Origin: Thiogranum sp.
GTDB taxonomy: Bacteria; Pseudomonadota; Gammaproteobacteria; DSM-19610
Direction of reading: 5' to 3'
NCBI GenBank assembly: GCA_030148805.1
Contig: JASBSS010000026.1
Location: 62,001 to 126,000 of the forward strand
DNA length: 64,000 bases
Positions 9,159 to 21,705 of the stretch are shown here, piece after piece; within the stretch, counting starts at the first letter, position 1; each line of letters starts with the position of its first letter. Both the position numbers and the translations under genes were made by a program. The notes below the pieces were generated by a model. It worked only from the letters and a program-made list of their open reading frames with translations. It was not told the DNA's origin and ran no database searches.

Positions 9159-9848
9159 TTGTTCTACAATGGCGAGGTGGATTACGCCGAGCTTAAAATC
9201 CAGGTGGGTGAAACCCTGCAGCTGCAAACGCGTGACGGCGAGGATTCGCGCCGTCTTCAGGTAAAGTTGGTCGGCTACATGCCGGGGGCCAGTCTGCTCG
9301 TGACCACACCCACGGTGGGTGGCAAAACCATGATCATGCGCGAGGGGCAACCGTTCGTGGTACGCATGCTCTCGGGAAAGCGGATAGTCGGATTCACCAC
9401 CACCATATTGCGCAGTTGTGCCAGACCGTTTCCGTACCTGCACCTGGCCTATCCGCAGGAAGTCGAACAGATCACCGTGCGCCAGGCCGAGCGGGTGCGG
9501 GTCAAACTGTTTGCTTCACTGAGCAACCCCAATCCCGAGTTCCCGTCGGCCAAGCCACGCTCGGCGACGATTGTCGATATCAGCACCAGTGGCGCCCTCA
9601 TGGTGGCGGCCGAGCAGTTGGGAGCGGTCGGCGACGCGGTCACGGTGCGCTGTGCCCTGAAAATCGGCGGCAAGGAGAAGCTGCTGTCGCTGCCGGCGCT
9701 GATCCGTAGCATCTACAGCGGGCAGAACGAGGAATACGGCGGCGGCTGCTATTATCACGGCCTGGAGTTCGCGGCCACCGACGAGCAGGACGTTTTCGCC
9801 CTTCACGGCTTCGTCTACGAGCAGATTGTACGGGCGCATTCGGAGTAG
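9159..9848 (+). CDS. PilZ-domain protein, YcgR-like c-di-GMP receptor
   Basis: The product has two parts: an N-terminal YcgR-type beta domain (residues about 5-105) and a PilZ domain (about 108-225). The c-di-GMP motifs are present: RQAER for RxxxR and DISTSG for the D/NxSxxG motif. YcgR-type proteins slow flagella or affect other surface functions when c-di-GMP is bound. No flagellar genes are near. The start is uncertain: TTG at 9159 gives the longest form and GTG at 9177 a shorter one; neither has a strong ribosome site. It is convergent with trxB. Confidence 0.88.
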   Translation: MFYNGEVDYAELKIQVGETLQLQTRDGEDSRRLQVKLVGYMPGASLLVTTPTVGGKTMIMREGQPFVVRMLSGKRIVGFTTTILRSCARPFPYLHLAYPQEVEQITVRQAERVRVKLFASLSNPNPEFPSAKPRSATIVDISTSGALMVAAEQLGAVGDAVTVRCALKIGGKEKLLSLPALIRSIYSGQNEEYGGGCYYHGLEFAATDEQDVFALHGFVYEQIVRAHSE

Positions 9849-9880
9849 CCGCCCGTCGGCGCCCGCTTAGCCTCGCCAGT

Positions 9881-11124
<1,244 letters not shown>

Positions 11125-11147
11125 CATACTTACCGATATTTCTTACT

Positions 11148-13460
11148 TTGGCTCAAGCGCGTCGAAAAAAAGCGGAAACGCAAAAGCTGCCTTCCCACGT
11201 CGGCAAAGGTCTGCGGGAAGGGACGCTGTTCCTGACCACGGCACTGGCGCTGTACCTGTTACTGTCGTTGCTCAGTTACGACGTGCGCGACCCGGGGTGG
11301 TCTCATCGCGGCCCCACCGAGACGGTCCATAATTTTGGTGGCGTGGTCGGCGCCTGGTTCGCCGACGTGTTCCTTTATCTGTTTGGCTATCTGGCCTATC
11401 TGTTCCCGCTGATGGTGGCCTTCAGCGGCTGGTTGGTGTTGCGTGGCCGCACCCCGAGCGGCGGCATCGACATTCATGTTCTCGCCGTGCGCTGGGCCGG
11501 GTTCCTTCTGACGGTGGCTTCCGGTTGCGCTCTGGCCACGCTGCACTTCCAGATCGAACCGGGTCGGTTGCCGTTGGACGCCGGCGGCGTGTTCGGCAAC
11601 CTGGTGGGGCACCAGTTGGATGCGTTGTTCAGCTTCATGGGCGCCACGCTGTTTCTGCTGGCGCTGTTCTTGTCCGGTGTCACGCTGTTTACCGGGCTCT
11701 CTTGGCTCAGTCTGATGGACTGGACCGGGCGCGTCAGCCTCCAGGGGTTGGCCTGGGTCCATGCCCGCGTGGGCGATCTTCGCTTGCGGTATCAGGCCCA
11801 CCGGGCGCGGCGTCAGCGCGAGGAGACGGTTGCCGCCAAGCAGGAGAAGCGCCAGAGCGTGCCGCGCAAGCCACCGCGTATCGAGCCGGTGATCAAGAAA
11901 GTCGAAGTCAGTGACCGGGTCGAACGTGAGCGCCAGGTGAAGTTGTTCGATTCGCCGCCCAACACGGAGCTTCCACCGTTGTCACTGCTCAACGATCCCT
12001 ACGAACACACCGAGGGCTATTCCGAGGCGGCGCTGGAAGCCATGTCGCGGCTGGTGGAGATGAAGCTGGCCGATTTCGGCATCGAGGTCGAAGTGGTGGC
12101 GGTGCAGCCGGGGCCGGTGATCACCCGTTTCGAGCTGCAGCCGGGTACCGGGGTCAAGGTCAGCCAGATCAGTAATCTGTCCAAGGATCTGGCGCGCGCC
12201 CTGTCGGCGATCAGCGTCCGCGTGGTGGAGGTGATTCCCGGCAAGACGGTCATCGGGCTCGAGATCCCCAACGAACAGCGGGAAATCGTTTCGCTCAGCG
12301 AGATCCTCAAATCGCCTGAGTACGACAGCTCCAACTCCCCCTTGACCCTGGCACTGGGCAAGGACATCGGCGGTCTGCCCACGGTCGTGGACCTGGCCAA
12401 GATGCCCCATCTGCTGGTGGCCGGTACCACGGGCTCGGGCAAGTCGGTGGCCATCAACGCCATGGTGCTGAGCCTGTTGTACAAGACGCTGCCCAAAGAC
12501 GTGCGCATCATCATGATCGACCCGAAGATGCTGGAGCTGTCCGTGTATGAGGGAATTCCGCATCTGTTGACGCCCGTCGTCACCGATATGAAAGAGGCTG
12601 CCAACGCGTTGCGCTGGTGTGTCGGCGAAATGGAGCGGCGCTATCGTCTGATGGCCGCCCTCGGGGTGCGCAATATCGGCGGCTACAACCGCAAAGTGCA
12701 AGAGGCCATCGACAATGGCCAGCCCATCCCCGATCCGCTGTTCAAACCCGACGAACTGTTGGAAGAAAACCCCGAGCCGCCGACCCTGGAACCGCTGCCG
12801 TTCATTGTGGTCATTATCGACGAGCTCGCCGATATGATGATGGTGGTGGGCAAGAAGGTCGAGGAGTTGATCGCCCGGCTGGCGCAGAAGGCGCGCGCCG
12901 CCGGGGTGCACCTGATTCTGGCCACGCAACGGCCGTCGGTGGACGTCATTACCGGTCTGATCAAGGCCAATATTCCGACCAGAATCGCGTTTCAGGTATC
13001 GTCGAAAATCGATTCCCGGACCATTCTGGACCAGGCGGGGGCGGAAAATCTATTGGGGCACGGCGACATGCTCTATCTGGCGCCGGGGACGGGTATTCCC
13101 ACCCGGCTGCACGGTGCCTTCGTCGACGATCCGGAAGTCCACCGGGTGGTCGATCACCTCAAGGGTCGTGGCGAGCCGGACTATATTGAGGATATCGTAC
13201 AGACCAGCACCGATTTCCTGCCTGGCGGAGGCGCCGCGGGTGACGAGGACGACGCCGAAAGCGATCCTCTCTACGACGACGCCGTGCGCGTGGTCACCGA
13301 GACCCGGCGGGCGTCGATTTCGGGTGTCCAACGGCGGCTCAAGATCGGTTACAACCGGGCGGCGCGTATGATCGAGCAGATGGAGGCCAGTGGCATCGTC
13401 GGACCGCAGCAGTCCAACGGCAACCGCGAAGTGCTGGCACCGCCACCGCCCGAGGTATGA
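11148..13460 (+). CDS. ftsK: DNA translocase FtsK
   Basis: FtsK anchors in the division septum and pumps DNA so that XerCD can resolve chromosome dimers at dif. The 770-residue protein is the short-linker type. Four membrane segments occupy about residues 25-195, followed by a basic linker, the alpha and beta motor domains with Walker A GTTGSGKS near residue 426 and Walker B-like [13 protein letters not shown], and a C-terminal gamma winged helix ([19 protein letters not shown]) that reads KOPS. The start is a TTG without a clear Shine-Dalgarno sequence; there is no better start before the first membrane segment. lolA follows after 4 bases. Confidence 0.96.
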   Translation: MAQARRKKAETQKLPSHVGKGLREGTLFLTTALALYLLLSLLSYDVRDPGWSHRGPTETVHNFGGVVGAWFADVFLYLFGYLAYLFPLMVAFSGWLVLRGRTPSGGIDIHVLAVRWAGFLLTVASGCALATLHFQIEPGRLPLDAGGVFGNLVGHQLDALFSFMGATLFLLALFLSGVTLFTGLSWLSLMDWTGRVSLQGLAWVHARVGDLRLRYQAHRARRQREETVAAKQEKRQSVPRKPPRIEPVIKKVEVSDRVERERQVKLFDSPPNTELPPLSLLNDPYEHTEGYSEAALEAMSRLVEMKLADFGIEVEVVAVQPGPVITRFELQPGTGVKVSQISNLSKDLARALSAISVRVVEVIPGKTVIGLEIPNEQREIVSLSEILKSPEYDSSNSPLTLALGKDIGGLPTVVDLAKMPHLLVAGTTGSGKSVAINAMVLSLLYKTLPKDVRIIMIDPKMLELSVYEGIPHLLTPVVTDMKEAANALRWCVGEMERRYRLMAALGVRNIGGYNRKVQEAIDNGQPIPDPLFKPDELLEENPEPPTLEPLPFIVVIIDELADMMMVVGKKVEELIARLAQKARAAGVHLILATQRPSVDVITGLIKANIPTRIAFQVSSKIDSRTILDQAGAENLLGHGDMLYLAPGTGIPTRLHGAFVDDPEVHRVVDHLKGRGEPDYIEDIVQTSTDFLPGGGAAGDEDDAESDPLYDDAVRVVTETRRASISGVQRRLKIGYNRAARMIEQMEASGIVGPQQSNGNREVLAPPPPEV

Positions 13461-13464
13461 CTAG

Positions 13465-14106
13465 ATGCGGATTCAGATAATGCGAGACTGGCGCGGTTTT
13501 GTCTTTACGCTTTGGCTGGCGCTCGGCCTGACGCCGGCGTCCGCCACGGCCGCCGATCTGGTCAGCGAATGGTTCTCCGGTCTGGAGTCGATCCAGGCGG
13601 ATTTCAGCCAACAGGTGTTCGACAGTTCCGGCGAGCAGATGCAGGACTCGCAGGGCAAGGTGTGGATTCAACGTCCGGGACGTTTCCGCTGGGATTACCG
13701 CACACCCTATCATCAACTGATCGTCTCCGACGGCAAACGACTGTGGACCTATGACGAAGACCTCGAGCAGGCCACGGTGAAGGATCTCGACGCCGCGTTG
13801 AGCAGCACGCCGGCCATGCTGTTGAGCGGTTACCGGCCGCTGGGCGAGATCATGACCTGGGAAGCGGACGGTGAGAGCGGAGGGCTGAAATGGTATCGCC
13901 TGCGCCCCCGGGCGGCCGATGCTTCGGTGGAGCGTGTGCGCATCGGTTTCGCCGGTCGCCAACTGGATACCATCGAGGTGGTAGACGGCTTTGGCAACCA
14001 CACGCGCATCCGGTTCAGCGCCATGCAGCGCAACCACAAGCTCGACAGCGATCTGTTTCATATACAGCTACCCGAAGGAACCGATGTCATCGGCCCCGGC
14101 CAATGA
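13465..14106 (+). CDS. lolA: Outer-membrane lipoprotein carrier LolA
   Basis: LolA ferries lipoproteins across the periplasm from LolCDE to LolB. The 213-residue precursor has a signal peptide ending near residue 29 (SATAA), then the family segments [25 protein letters not shown] and [16 protein letters not shown]. The ATG at 13480 is an alternative start that would still leave a signal peptide. It is packed between ftsK (4-base gap) and rarA (ATGA overlap), the usual order. Confidence 0.95.
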   Translation: MRIQIMRDWRGFVFTLWLALGLTPASATAADLVSEWFSGLESIQADFSQQVFDSSGEQMQDSQGKVWIQRPGRFRWDYRTPYHQLIVSDGKRLWTYDEDLEQATVKDLDAALSSTPAMLLSGYRPLGEIMTWEADGESGGLKWYRLRPRAADASVERVRIGFAGRQLDTIEVVDGFGNHTRIRFSAMQRNHKLDSDLFHIQLPEGTDVIGPGQ

Positions 14107-15416
14107 CCGCTGCGCGTGAATTCCGGCCGCTGGCCGATCGCATGCGGCCGCGCAATCTCGACGAATTCGTCGGCCAGAGCCATATCCTGGGTGCCGACAA
14201 GCCGTTGCGCCGGGCGGTGATGACCGCGCAGTTGCATTCCATGCTGTTCTGGGGGCCGCCCGGGACCGGTAAAACCACACTGGCGCGGCTGCTGGCCGCT
14301 AGCTCCGGCGCGGAATTCGTCGCCCTCTCCGCGGTGCTCGCGGGGGTCAAGGAGGTGCGCCAGGCCGTCGAACTCGCGCGTCAGCGCCAGCAGGTCGAAC
14401 AGCGTCAGACGCTGCTGTTCGTCGACGAGGTACACCGCTTCAACAAGGCGCAGCAGGATGCCTTTCTGCCGTTTGTGGAGGACGGCACCGTGCTGTTTGT
14501 GGGCGCCACCACCGAGAATCCCTCCTTCGAGCTGAACAACGCCCTGTTGTCGCGGGCGCGGACCTATGTGTTGAAGCGGCTCAGCGAGCAAGAGCTGCTG
14601 AGCGTCCTGCGCCAGGCGCTGGCCGACACCGAGCGTGGCCTGGGCGGGGCGCCGACCTGGATCGCCGAGGCGCAGCTGGCGCGAATTGCCGCGGCCGCCG
14701 ACGGGGATGCGCGTCGCGCGCTGACCATGCTGGAGATCGTCTTTGATCTCAGCGCCGATCAGGCTGCCGTCGACGATGCCACCCTGGCCGACGTGCTGGC
14801 CGGCGGCGTGCGCCGCTTCGACAAGGGCGGCGAGGCCTTTTACGATCAGATATCGGCCCTGCACAAAGCGGTGCGTGGCTCGGCGCCGGATGCGGCGCTT
14901 TACTGGTTGGCGCGCATGCTCGACGGCGGCTGCGATGCGTTGTACCTGGCGCGCCGTGTGGTGCGCATGGCCAGCGAGGACATCGGCAACGCCGATCCAA
15001 GGGCCCTGACGCTGGCGCTCGAGGCGTGGCAGGTGCAGGAGCGCCTGGGCAGCCCCGAGGGCGAACTGGCGATCGCCCAGGCGGTGGTGTACCTGGCCTG
15101 CGCCGCCAAGAGCAACGCGGTGTACACGGCCTTCAAGGCCGCCATGAAGGACGCCCGCAGCCACGGCTCGCTGGAGGTGCCGCTGCATTTGCGCAACGCG
15201 CCCACGCGGTTGATGAAAGAGCTCGACTACGGCCGTCACTACCGTTACGCCCACGACGAACCGGAAGGTTATGCCGCGGGCGAACGCTATTTTCCCGACG
15301 AGATGCCAGCGGCGCGCTATTACCGGCCGGTCGAGCGCGGCCTCGAACAGCGCATCGCGCAGAAGCTGGCGCATCTGCGCGAACTGGATCGGCGCGCCGC
15401 CAAGGAAAACAAATAA
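14103..15416 (+). CDS. rarA: Replication-associated recombination protein RarA (MgsA)
   Basis: RarA is an AAA+ ATPase of the clamp-loader-like group that acts at stalled forks. The 437-residue product has Walker [10 protein letters not shown] near residue 50, Walker [17 protein letters not shown], sensor [12 protein letters not shown] and the C-terminal tetramerisation region with PLHLRNAPT and [11 protein letters not shown]. The ATG at 14103 overlaps the lolA stop; the frame is open upstream but that part lies inside lolA. Confidence 0.96.
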   Translation: MTAAREFRPLADRMRPRNLDEFVGQSHILGADKPLRRAVMTAQLHSMLFWGPPGTGKTTLARLLAASSGAEFVALSAVLAGVKEVRQAVELARQRQQVEQRQTLLFVDEVHRFNKAQQDAFLPFVEDGTVLFVGATTENPSFELNNALLSRARTYVLKRLSEQELLSVLRQALADTERGLGGAPTWIAEAQLARIAAAADGDARRALTMLEIVFDLSADQAAVDDATLADVLAGGVRRFDKGGEAFYDQISALHKAVRGSAPDAALYWLARMLDGGCDALYLARRVVRMASEDIGNADPRALTLALEAWQVQERLGSPEGELAIAQAVVYLACAAKSNAVYTAFKAAMKDARSHGSLEVPLHLRNAPTRLMKELDYGRHYRYAHDEPEGYAAGERYFPDEMPAARYYRPVERGLEQRIAQKLAHLRELDRRAAKENK

Positions 15417-15454
15417 ATGCGACCCCGCCGGTCTTCCGGTAACATGGGCGCCCG

Positions 15455-15829
15455 ATGAATCAGATGCTGGCGATAGCGGGCGGGGGCGCCATCGGCGCGT
15501 TGCTGCGTTTCTGGGTTTCGGGCTGGGTGTATGCGCTGGCCGGGCGCGGTTTCCCTTACGGTACCCTGGTGGTGAATGTCCTCGGCAGTCTGGCGATCGG
15601 GTTTTTCAGCGTCTGGCTGCTGGAGCGGGTGGCCGGAGGGGTGGCCTGGCGCGCGTTTTTGCTCATCGGCCTGTTGGGAGCCTTCACTACGTTCTCGACC
15701 TTCTCGCTGGAAACGCTCAACCTGATCGAGACCGGACAAGTGGGGCGGGCGCTGATGAACATGGCGCTGAGCCTGGTATTGTGCCTGGCCGCCGCCGCGC
15801 TTGGCGTCTTGTTGGCGAGGCAGCTATGA
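15455..15829 (+). CDS. crcB: Fluoride channel CrcB/Fluc
   Basis: CrcB exports fluoride through a dual-topology dimer. The 124-residue protein has four hydrophobic segments and the family motifs GAIGALLRF, the VNVLGS asparagine and GAFTTFSTFS, whose phenylalanines line the pore. No fluoride riboswitch was recognised in the 38 bases upstream. The stop overlaps the start of the DUF190 gene as ATGA. Confidence 0.95.
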   Translation: MNQMLAIAGGGAIGALLRFWVSGWVYALAGRGFPYGTLVVNVLGSLAIGFFSVWLLERVAGGVAWRAFLLIGLLGAFTTFSTFSLETLNLIETGQVGRALMNMALSLVLCLAAAALGVLLARQL

Positions 15830-16131
15830 AATTTGAAACGGTTACTTTTGTACGCGTCTATCTGACCGAAGCAGACAAAAGCCTGAAGGATTTGCTGCGC
15901 TGTCTGCACGACGAGGCGCGGGTGCGCGGGGTGACGGTGTTTCGCGCCGTTTCCGGCTTTGGCCGCAGTGGCACCGTGCATTCCTCGTCGCTGCTGGATC
16001 TGTCGCTCGATCTGCCGGTCAGCGTCGAATTCTTCGACAGTCCGGAGAAAATCGCCGCCCTCCTGCCGCAACTGGAGACCAGCTTCGAGCCCGGGCATAT
16101 CGTCCAATGGCAAGCGCAAATGAACGTCTGA
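15826..16131 (+). CDS. DUF190 family protein coupled to crcB
   Basis: This 101-residue soluble protein has the DUF190 layout: an N-terminal strand (FVRVYLTEADK), then HDEARVRGVTVFRAVSGFGRSG, a ferredoxin-like or PII-like alpha/beta fold. Its function is unknown. The family is very often next to or fused with crcB, and here the genes overlap by four bases, so a regulatory role on the fluoride channel is a reasonable inference. Confidence 0.9.
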   Translation: MKFETVTFVRVYLTEADKSLKDLLRCLHDEARVRGVTVFRAVSGFGRSGTVHSSSLLDLSLDLPVSVEFFDSPEKIAALLPQLETSFEPGHIVQWQAQMNV

Positions 16132-16148
16132 ACCTGTCCCTGAAGTGA

Positions 16149-17435
<1,287 letters not shown>

Positions 17436-17466
17436 CTCGGCGTGAGGCGCCAGGTCGGGGGAGGGT

Positions 17467-19281
17467 TCATGACTCGATTTCGATCAGGGTCTCATCGGGA
17501 TTGACGCTGTCGCCCTTGGCGACGTGGATCGCCTGGACCCGGCCGCCGACCGGTGCCTGGATTTCGGTTTCCATTTTCATCGCCTCGGTTACCAGCACCG
17601 GATCGCCGGCGTTGACCTCGGCGCCTATCTGTACCAGCACGTCGATCACCGTGCCGGGCATGGAGGTGGTGACGTGGCCGGGCGCGGTCGCTTTCGGACG
17701 TTTGCTGCCGCTGATCTTCGCCGACGCCGCGCCGGAGCTCTCTTGGAGTTCGGCCAGGGTCTCCACCAGGATCTCCTCCGGCACCCCATCCACGGTCAGA
17801 TAAAACGGGCGCTCCTGTTGCGTGCGGTGGCCGGTGCCCGTGATCTGAATGTGATGGGTTTCGCCGTGCAGCGTCACGTTGAATTCGGTGGGTTTGTGCT
17901 GATCCACGCCGGCTTCAGGTGTGTTTTCCAGCGGCTCCGGTTGCAGCGTGCCAGCGGCGCGTTGCTTGAGAAAATCGCGGCCGAGTTCCGGAAACATGGC
18001 GTAGGTGAGCACGTCTTCCTCGCTTTGCGCCAGCTCACCGATCTCCTCGCGTAGCGTCTGCATTTCGTTGCGCAACAGGTCGGCCGGGCGGACATCGATG
18101 GTCTCTTCGTTGCCGATCGCCTGCTGGCGCAGCACCCTGTTGATTTCACCCGGTGCCCGTCCGTAGCGGCCTTGAAGGTAGAGTTTCACTTCGTTGCTGA
18201 TGGTCTTGTAACGCTCGCCGGTCAGCACGTTGAGGACCGCCTGGGTACCAACGATTTGCGAGGTCGGCGTCACCAGCGGCGGATAGCCCAGATCCTGCCG
18301 CACCCGCGGAATCTCCTGCAGCACGTCTTCTACCCGGTTGAGCGCCGCCTGTTCGCGCAGTTGCGTGTAGAGGTTGGAAATCATGCCGCCGGGTACCTGA
18401 TAGACCTGAACCCGGGTGTCGAGTCCGGTCATCTCGCTCTCGAACTGGCGGTATTTCTTGCGCACCTCGCGGAAATAGAAGCCGATCGCCTGCAGTTTCT
18501 TCAGGTCCAGCCCGGTGTCGTATACGGTTGCGGCGAGCGCTGCCACCATGCTTTCCGTCGGTGGGTGCGAGGCGCCGCCGGCGAAGGCGGAGATGGCGGT
18601 GTCGATATGCCGGCAGCCGTTTTCTATCGCCTTCAACTGGCACATTTCCGCCGCCCCGGCGGTGGCGTGACTGTGCAGGTGCACGGGAATGTCCAGCGCG
18701 GCGACCAGTTTGGCGACCAGCTCCGCGGTCACCATGGGCGTGAGCAAACCCGCCATGTCCTTGATCGCCACGCTCTGGCACCCCATGGCGGCGAGCTCAC
18801 GCGCCATCGCGACGAACTGATCGGTGCTATGAACCGGACTGGTGGTGTAGCAGATCGTACCCTGGGCATGCTTGCCGGTGGCGAGCACGGCCTGCACCGC
18901 GGTTTCAAGATTGCGTACGTCGTTGAGCGCGTCGAAGACACGGAACACGTCGATACCGTTGCCGGCGGCCTTGGCGACGAAGGCGCGGACGACTTCATCG
19001 GAATAATGCCGGTAACCGAGCAGATTCTGGCCGCGCAGGAGCATTTGCAGGCGGGTGTTGGGCAGCGCGGCGCGCAACTGGCGCAAACGTTCCCAAGGGT
19101 CTTCCTTCAGGTAGCGCAGACAGGCATCGAAGGTGGCGCCGCCCCAGGCTTCCAGCGACCAGTAGCCGATGGCATCGAGCTGGCCACACACTGGTAGCAT
19201 GTCGGCCGTGCGCATGCGGGTGGCGATCAGCGACTGGTGCGCGTCGCGCAGGATGACGTCGGTAATGTGGACCCTGGACAT
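17467..19281 (-). CDS. pycB: Pyruvate carboxylase subunit B (carboxyltransferase plus biotin carrier)
   Basis: This 604-residue protein has the HMG-lyase-like carboxyltransferase barrel (residues 1-300, with ILRDAHQSL, metal-binding HLHSHATAG and KDMAGLL), the conserved PYC/OADA domain and a C-terminal biotinyl domain (EAMKME near residue 570). OadA of the sodium-pumping oxaloacetate decarboxylase is homologous. Because the next gene upstream is a biotin carboxylase and no membrane OadB or small OadG is present, two-subunit pyruvate carboxylase (pyruvate to oxaloacetate, anaplerotic) is the better call. The gap to pycA is 23 bases. Confidence 0.9.
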   Translation of the reverse strand: MSRVHITDVILRDAHQSLIATRMRTADMLPVCGQLDAIGYWSLEAWGGATFDACLRYLKEDPWERLRQLRAALPNTRLQMLLRGQNLLGYRHYSDEVVRAFVAKAAGNGIDVFRVFDALNDVRNLETAVQAVLATGKHAQGTICYTTSPVHSTDQFVAMARELAAMGCQSVAIKDMAGLLTPMVTAELVAKLVAALDIPVHLHSHATAGAAEMCQLKAIENGCRHIDTAISAFAGGASHPPTESMVAALAATVYDTGLDLKKLQAIGFYFREVRKKYRQFESEMTGLDTRVQVYQVPGGMISNLYTQLREQAALNRVEDVLQEIPRVRQDLGYPPLVTPTSQIVGTQAVLNVLTGERYKTISNEVKLYLQGRYGRAPGEINRVLRQQAIGNEETIDVRPADLLRNEMQTLREEIGELAQSEEDVLTYAMFPELGRDFLKQRAAGTLQPEPLENTPEAGVDQHKPTEFNVTLHGETHHIQITGTGHRTQQERPFYLTVDGVPEEILVETLAELQESSGAASAKISGSKRPKATAPGHVTTSMPGTVIDVLVQIGAEVNAGDPVLVTEAMKMETEIQAPVGGRVQAIHVAKGDSVNPDETLIEIES

Positions 19282-19304
19282 GACGCTGATGCCTCTTCAG
19301 TGCT

Positions 19305-20723
19305 TCAATGGCCGGCGTGCGCCGCCAGCGCGGCGGCAGCCACTGCGGCGAGTTCGCGCGCCGGTCGACTGGTTTTATAGTTGACCAGTTGCGGGTGGTC
19401 GGCAACGAATCCGGTATCGAATCTGGCGGATCTGAAGGCCTCGACCTTCAGGACTTCCAGGTAATACGGGATGGTGGTCTTCACGCCGTAGACCCCGGTG
19501 TCGTGCAAGGCACGGCTGGCGCGGCGCAGGAGCTCTTCCCAGTGCAACGACCAGACGGTGAGCTTGGCGCACAGGGAGTCGTAATAGGGTGGTATGCTAT
19601 AGCCGGTGTAGATCGCCGCGTCGGTGCGCACCCCCGGTCCGCCGGGCGCGAAATAGCGGGTGATACGCCCGAAGCTGGGCAGGAAGTCGTTTTTGGGGTC
19701 CTCGGCGTTGATCCGAAACTGCATCGCATAGCCGCGTCGCTGGATCTCGGCCTGGGTGAAGGGCAGGGGCCTGCCTGCGGCGATGTGGATCTGGGCGCCG
19801 ACGATATCGATGCCGGTAATGCTCTCGGTGACCGTGTGTTCCACCTGTAGCCGGGTGTTCATTTCCATGAAGTGGAAATCCCCGTCCGCGTCCATGAGGA
19901 ACTCCACCGTACCGGCGTTGTGGTATCCCACGGCGCGCGCCGCGCGAATGGCGTACTCGCCGATGCGCTCGCGCTGGCGATCGTCCAGCTGCGGTGAGGG
20001 GGCGATCTCGATGAGTTTCTGATGGCGCCGCTGGATCGAACAGTCCCGTTCGAACAGGTGCACGACATTGCCCTGTTCATCGGCCAGGATCTGCACTTCG
20101 ATGTGACGCGGACGGTCGATGCACTTCTCCAGAAATACCTCGGCGCTGCCAAAGGCCTTGCGCGCCTCGGAAAGCACCCGCTCGTAGTTGCGTTGCAGCT
20201 CCGCCGGGTCGTTGCAGCGACGGATGCCGCGCCCGCCACCACCGGAGGTGGCTTTGAGCATCACCGGAAACCCGATGTCCTGCGCCAGCGCGAGTGCTTC
20301 CTCGAGACTGCCCAGGCTGCGGTCGCTGCCCGGTATCACCGGCACGCCGGCCTTTTGCATGCTCAGACGGGCTTCGATTTTATTGCCCATCGCGCGGATC
20401 ACCGGCTCGGGCGGTCCGATGAATTTGACCCCGCGCCGAGCACAGATGCGCGCCAGCTGGGGGTTTTCCGAAAGAAACCCGTAACCCGGATGCAGGGCGT
20501 CGCAACCTGTGGCCACCGCCAGATTGACGATGCGATGGGCGTTGAGATAGCCGGCCACCGGGTCGGGGCCGATGTTATAGGCCGCGCTGGCTTTCTTGAC
20601 GTGGAGCGCGTGGCGGTCGGCGTCGCTGTAGATGGCGACGGATTCGATGCCGGCTTCCTGGCAAGCGCGCACGATGCGCACCGCGATCTCCCCGCGGTTG
20701 GCGATCAGGATTCTCTTGAACAC
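19305..20723 (-). CDS. pycA: Pyruvate carboxylase subunit A (biotin carboxylase)
   Basis: This is an ATP-grasp biotin carboxylase of 472 residues. It shows FKRILIANRGEIAVRI at the start, the glycine loop KATSGGGGRGIRR, and EMNTRLQVEHTVTE. AccC of acetyl-CoA carboxylase looks alike, but accC normally sits with accB, whereas here the partner is pycB. The GTG at 20723 is taken as the start because the protein then begins exactly at the conserved FKRILIANRG; the frame extends 17 codons further without homology. Confidence 0.92.
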   Translation of the reverse strand: MFKRILIANRGEIAVRIVRACQEAGIESVAIYSDADRHALHVKKASAAYNIGPDPVAGYLNAHRIVNLAVATGCDALHPGYGFLSENPQLARICARRGVKFIGPPEPVIRAMGNKIEARLSMQKAGVPVIPGSDRSLGSLEEALALAQDIGFPVMLKATSGGGGRGIRRCNDPAELQRNYERVLSEARKAFGSAEVFLEKCIDRPRHIEVQILADEQGNVVHLFERDCSIQRRHQKLIEIAPSPQLDDRQRERIGEYAIRAARAVGYHNAGTVEFLMDADGDFHFMEMNTRLQVEHTVTESITGIDIVGAQIHIAAGRPLPFTQAEIQRRGYAMQFRINAEDPKNDFLPSFGRITRYFAPGGPGVRTDAAIYTGYSIPPYYDSLCAKLTVWSLHWEELLRRASRALHDTGVYGVKTTIPYYLEVLKVEAFRSARFDTGFVADHPQLVNYKTSRPARELAAVAAAALAAHAGH

Positions 20724-20911
20724 TTGACGCCGCCCCCTGCGGCCGACGGATTCCGCCCTGTTCCCGGATTTCACCGAAAGAGCTTGTTTTTCTACGCAAA
20801 TCCGTTCGTCCTGTCAACTGATTCCGGGACCAGGACGACCGCCTAACCTGCCCATTTTTCAGCATGTTAGCTTTGACACCCCGACCCTGTTCAGCGTATT
20901 ATTCCGCGCTT

Positions 20912-21409
20912 ATGCTGGATTGTCTCCCGGAGACTGTTGAGCCTGTCGGCCTTGCCGATGCCGGGCGTTCTTTCCGCGGCGAGATCGCAATCGCCGCTTT
21001 TGCGCGCCTGCGGCCGCTGTTGGCCGACACCGAGGGCGGGTTGCGGGTTGCGCTGGTGTTTCGACGCGATGAAAGGCGCTTGCGGGTGCTGACGGGTCGG
21101 ATAGAAGGGCGGCTGAACTTGATCTGTCAGCGTTGTCTGCAGGCGCTCGAATTTCCGCTGCAGCTGGAGTTCAGCCTCGGTATCGTCGCCAGCGAGGCGG
21201 AGATCGACCGCTTGCCGCAGGGCTATGAGCCGCTGCTGGCCAACGGCGAGTTGCTGCGCACCGCCGAGGTGATCGAGGACGAGATACTGTTGCTTATCCC
21301 GGCGGTGCCGATGCACGCCGGCGAGTCGCGCTGCGAGTCGGGATATCGGAATCGACCGGCACAGGAAAAAGACAATCCGTTTTCCATTTTGGAAAAACTG
21401 AAAACCTAG
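20912..21409 (+). CDS. yceD: YceD (DUF177), 23S rRNA accumulation protein
   Basis: YceD is needed for normal 23S rRNA levels in several bacteria and lies upstream of rpmF. The 165-residue product has the signature [12 protein letters not shown] (a short two-cysteine motif) near residue 70 and the acidic LLIPAVPMH region. The ATG at 20912 is preferred over one 48 bases earlier. The stop is 29 bases before rpmF. Confidence 0.9.
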   Translation: MLDCLPETVEPVGLADAGRSFRGEIAIAAFARLRPLLADTEGGLRVALVFRRDERRLRVLTGRIEGRLNLICQRCLQALEFPLQLEFSLGIVASEAEIDRLPQGYEPLLANGELLRTAEVIEDEILLLIPAVPMHAGESRCESGYRNRPAQEKDNPFSILEKLKT

Positions 21410-21438
21410 TCAGACAGCTATACGCAGGAGAATATGTC

Positions 21439-21618
21439 ATGGCGGTCCAGAAAAGTCGTAAAACTCCGTCGCGGCGGGGCATGCGTCGTTCCCACGACGC
21501 CCTCAAGGCGAGTGCGCTTTCGGTCGAACAGACCACGGGTGAAAAGCACCTTCGTCACCATATAAGCCCTGACGGTTATTACCGTGGCCGCAAGGTCATC
21601 AGCAAGGACCTTGATTAA
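21439..21618 (+). CDS. rpmF: 50S ribosomal protein L32
   Basis: This short gene of 59 codons encodes [20 protein letters not shown] and continues to [14 protein letters not shown], the standard L32 pattern. It is preceded by GCAGGAGA, a good ribosome site. This version lacks the zinc-ligand cysteines seen in some L32 proteins. It lies in the normal yceD-rpmF-plsX order. Confidence 0.96.
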   Translation: MAVQKSRKTPSRRGMRRSHDALKASALSVEQTTGEKHLRHHISPDGYYRGRKVISKDLD

Positions 21619-21705
21619 TCCGTCTCGCGGCCCGTCCGCTTACGCTTCCCGGTCATCCTCCACGCTGCTTCGCCCGTTGTGTGAAGCGGCGTGTGTTTTT
21701 ATTGC

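Noticed and set aside
15417-15454. Fluoride riboswitch before crcB
   Set aside because: The gap is only 38 bases and has no recognisable crcB-motif pseudoknot.
17467-20723. Sodium-pumping oxaloacetate decarboxylase
   Set aside because: No oadB or oadG is nearby and the partner gene is a biotin carboxylase, so pyruvate carboxylase fits better.
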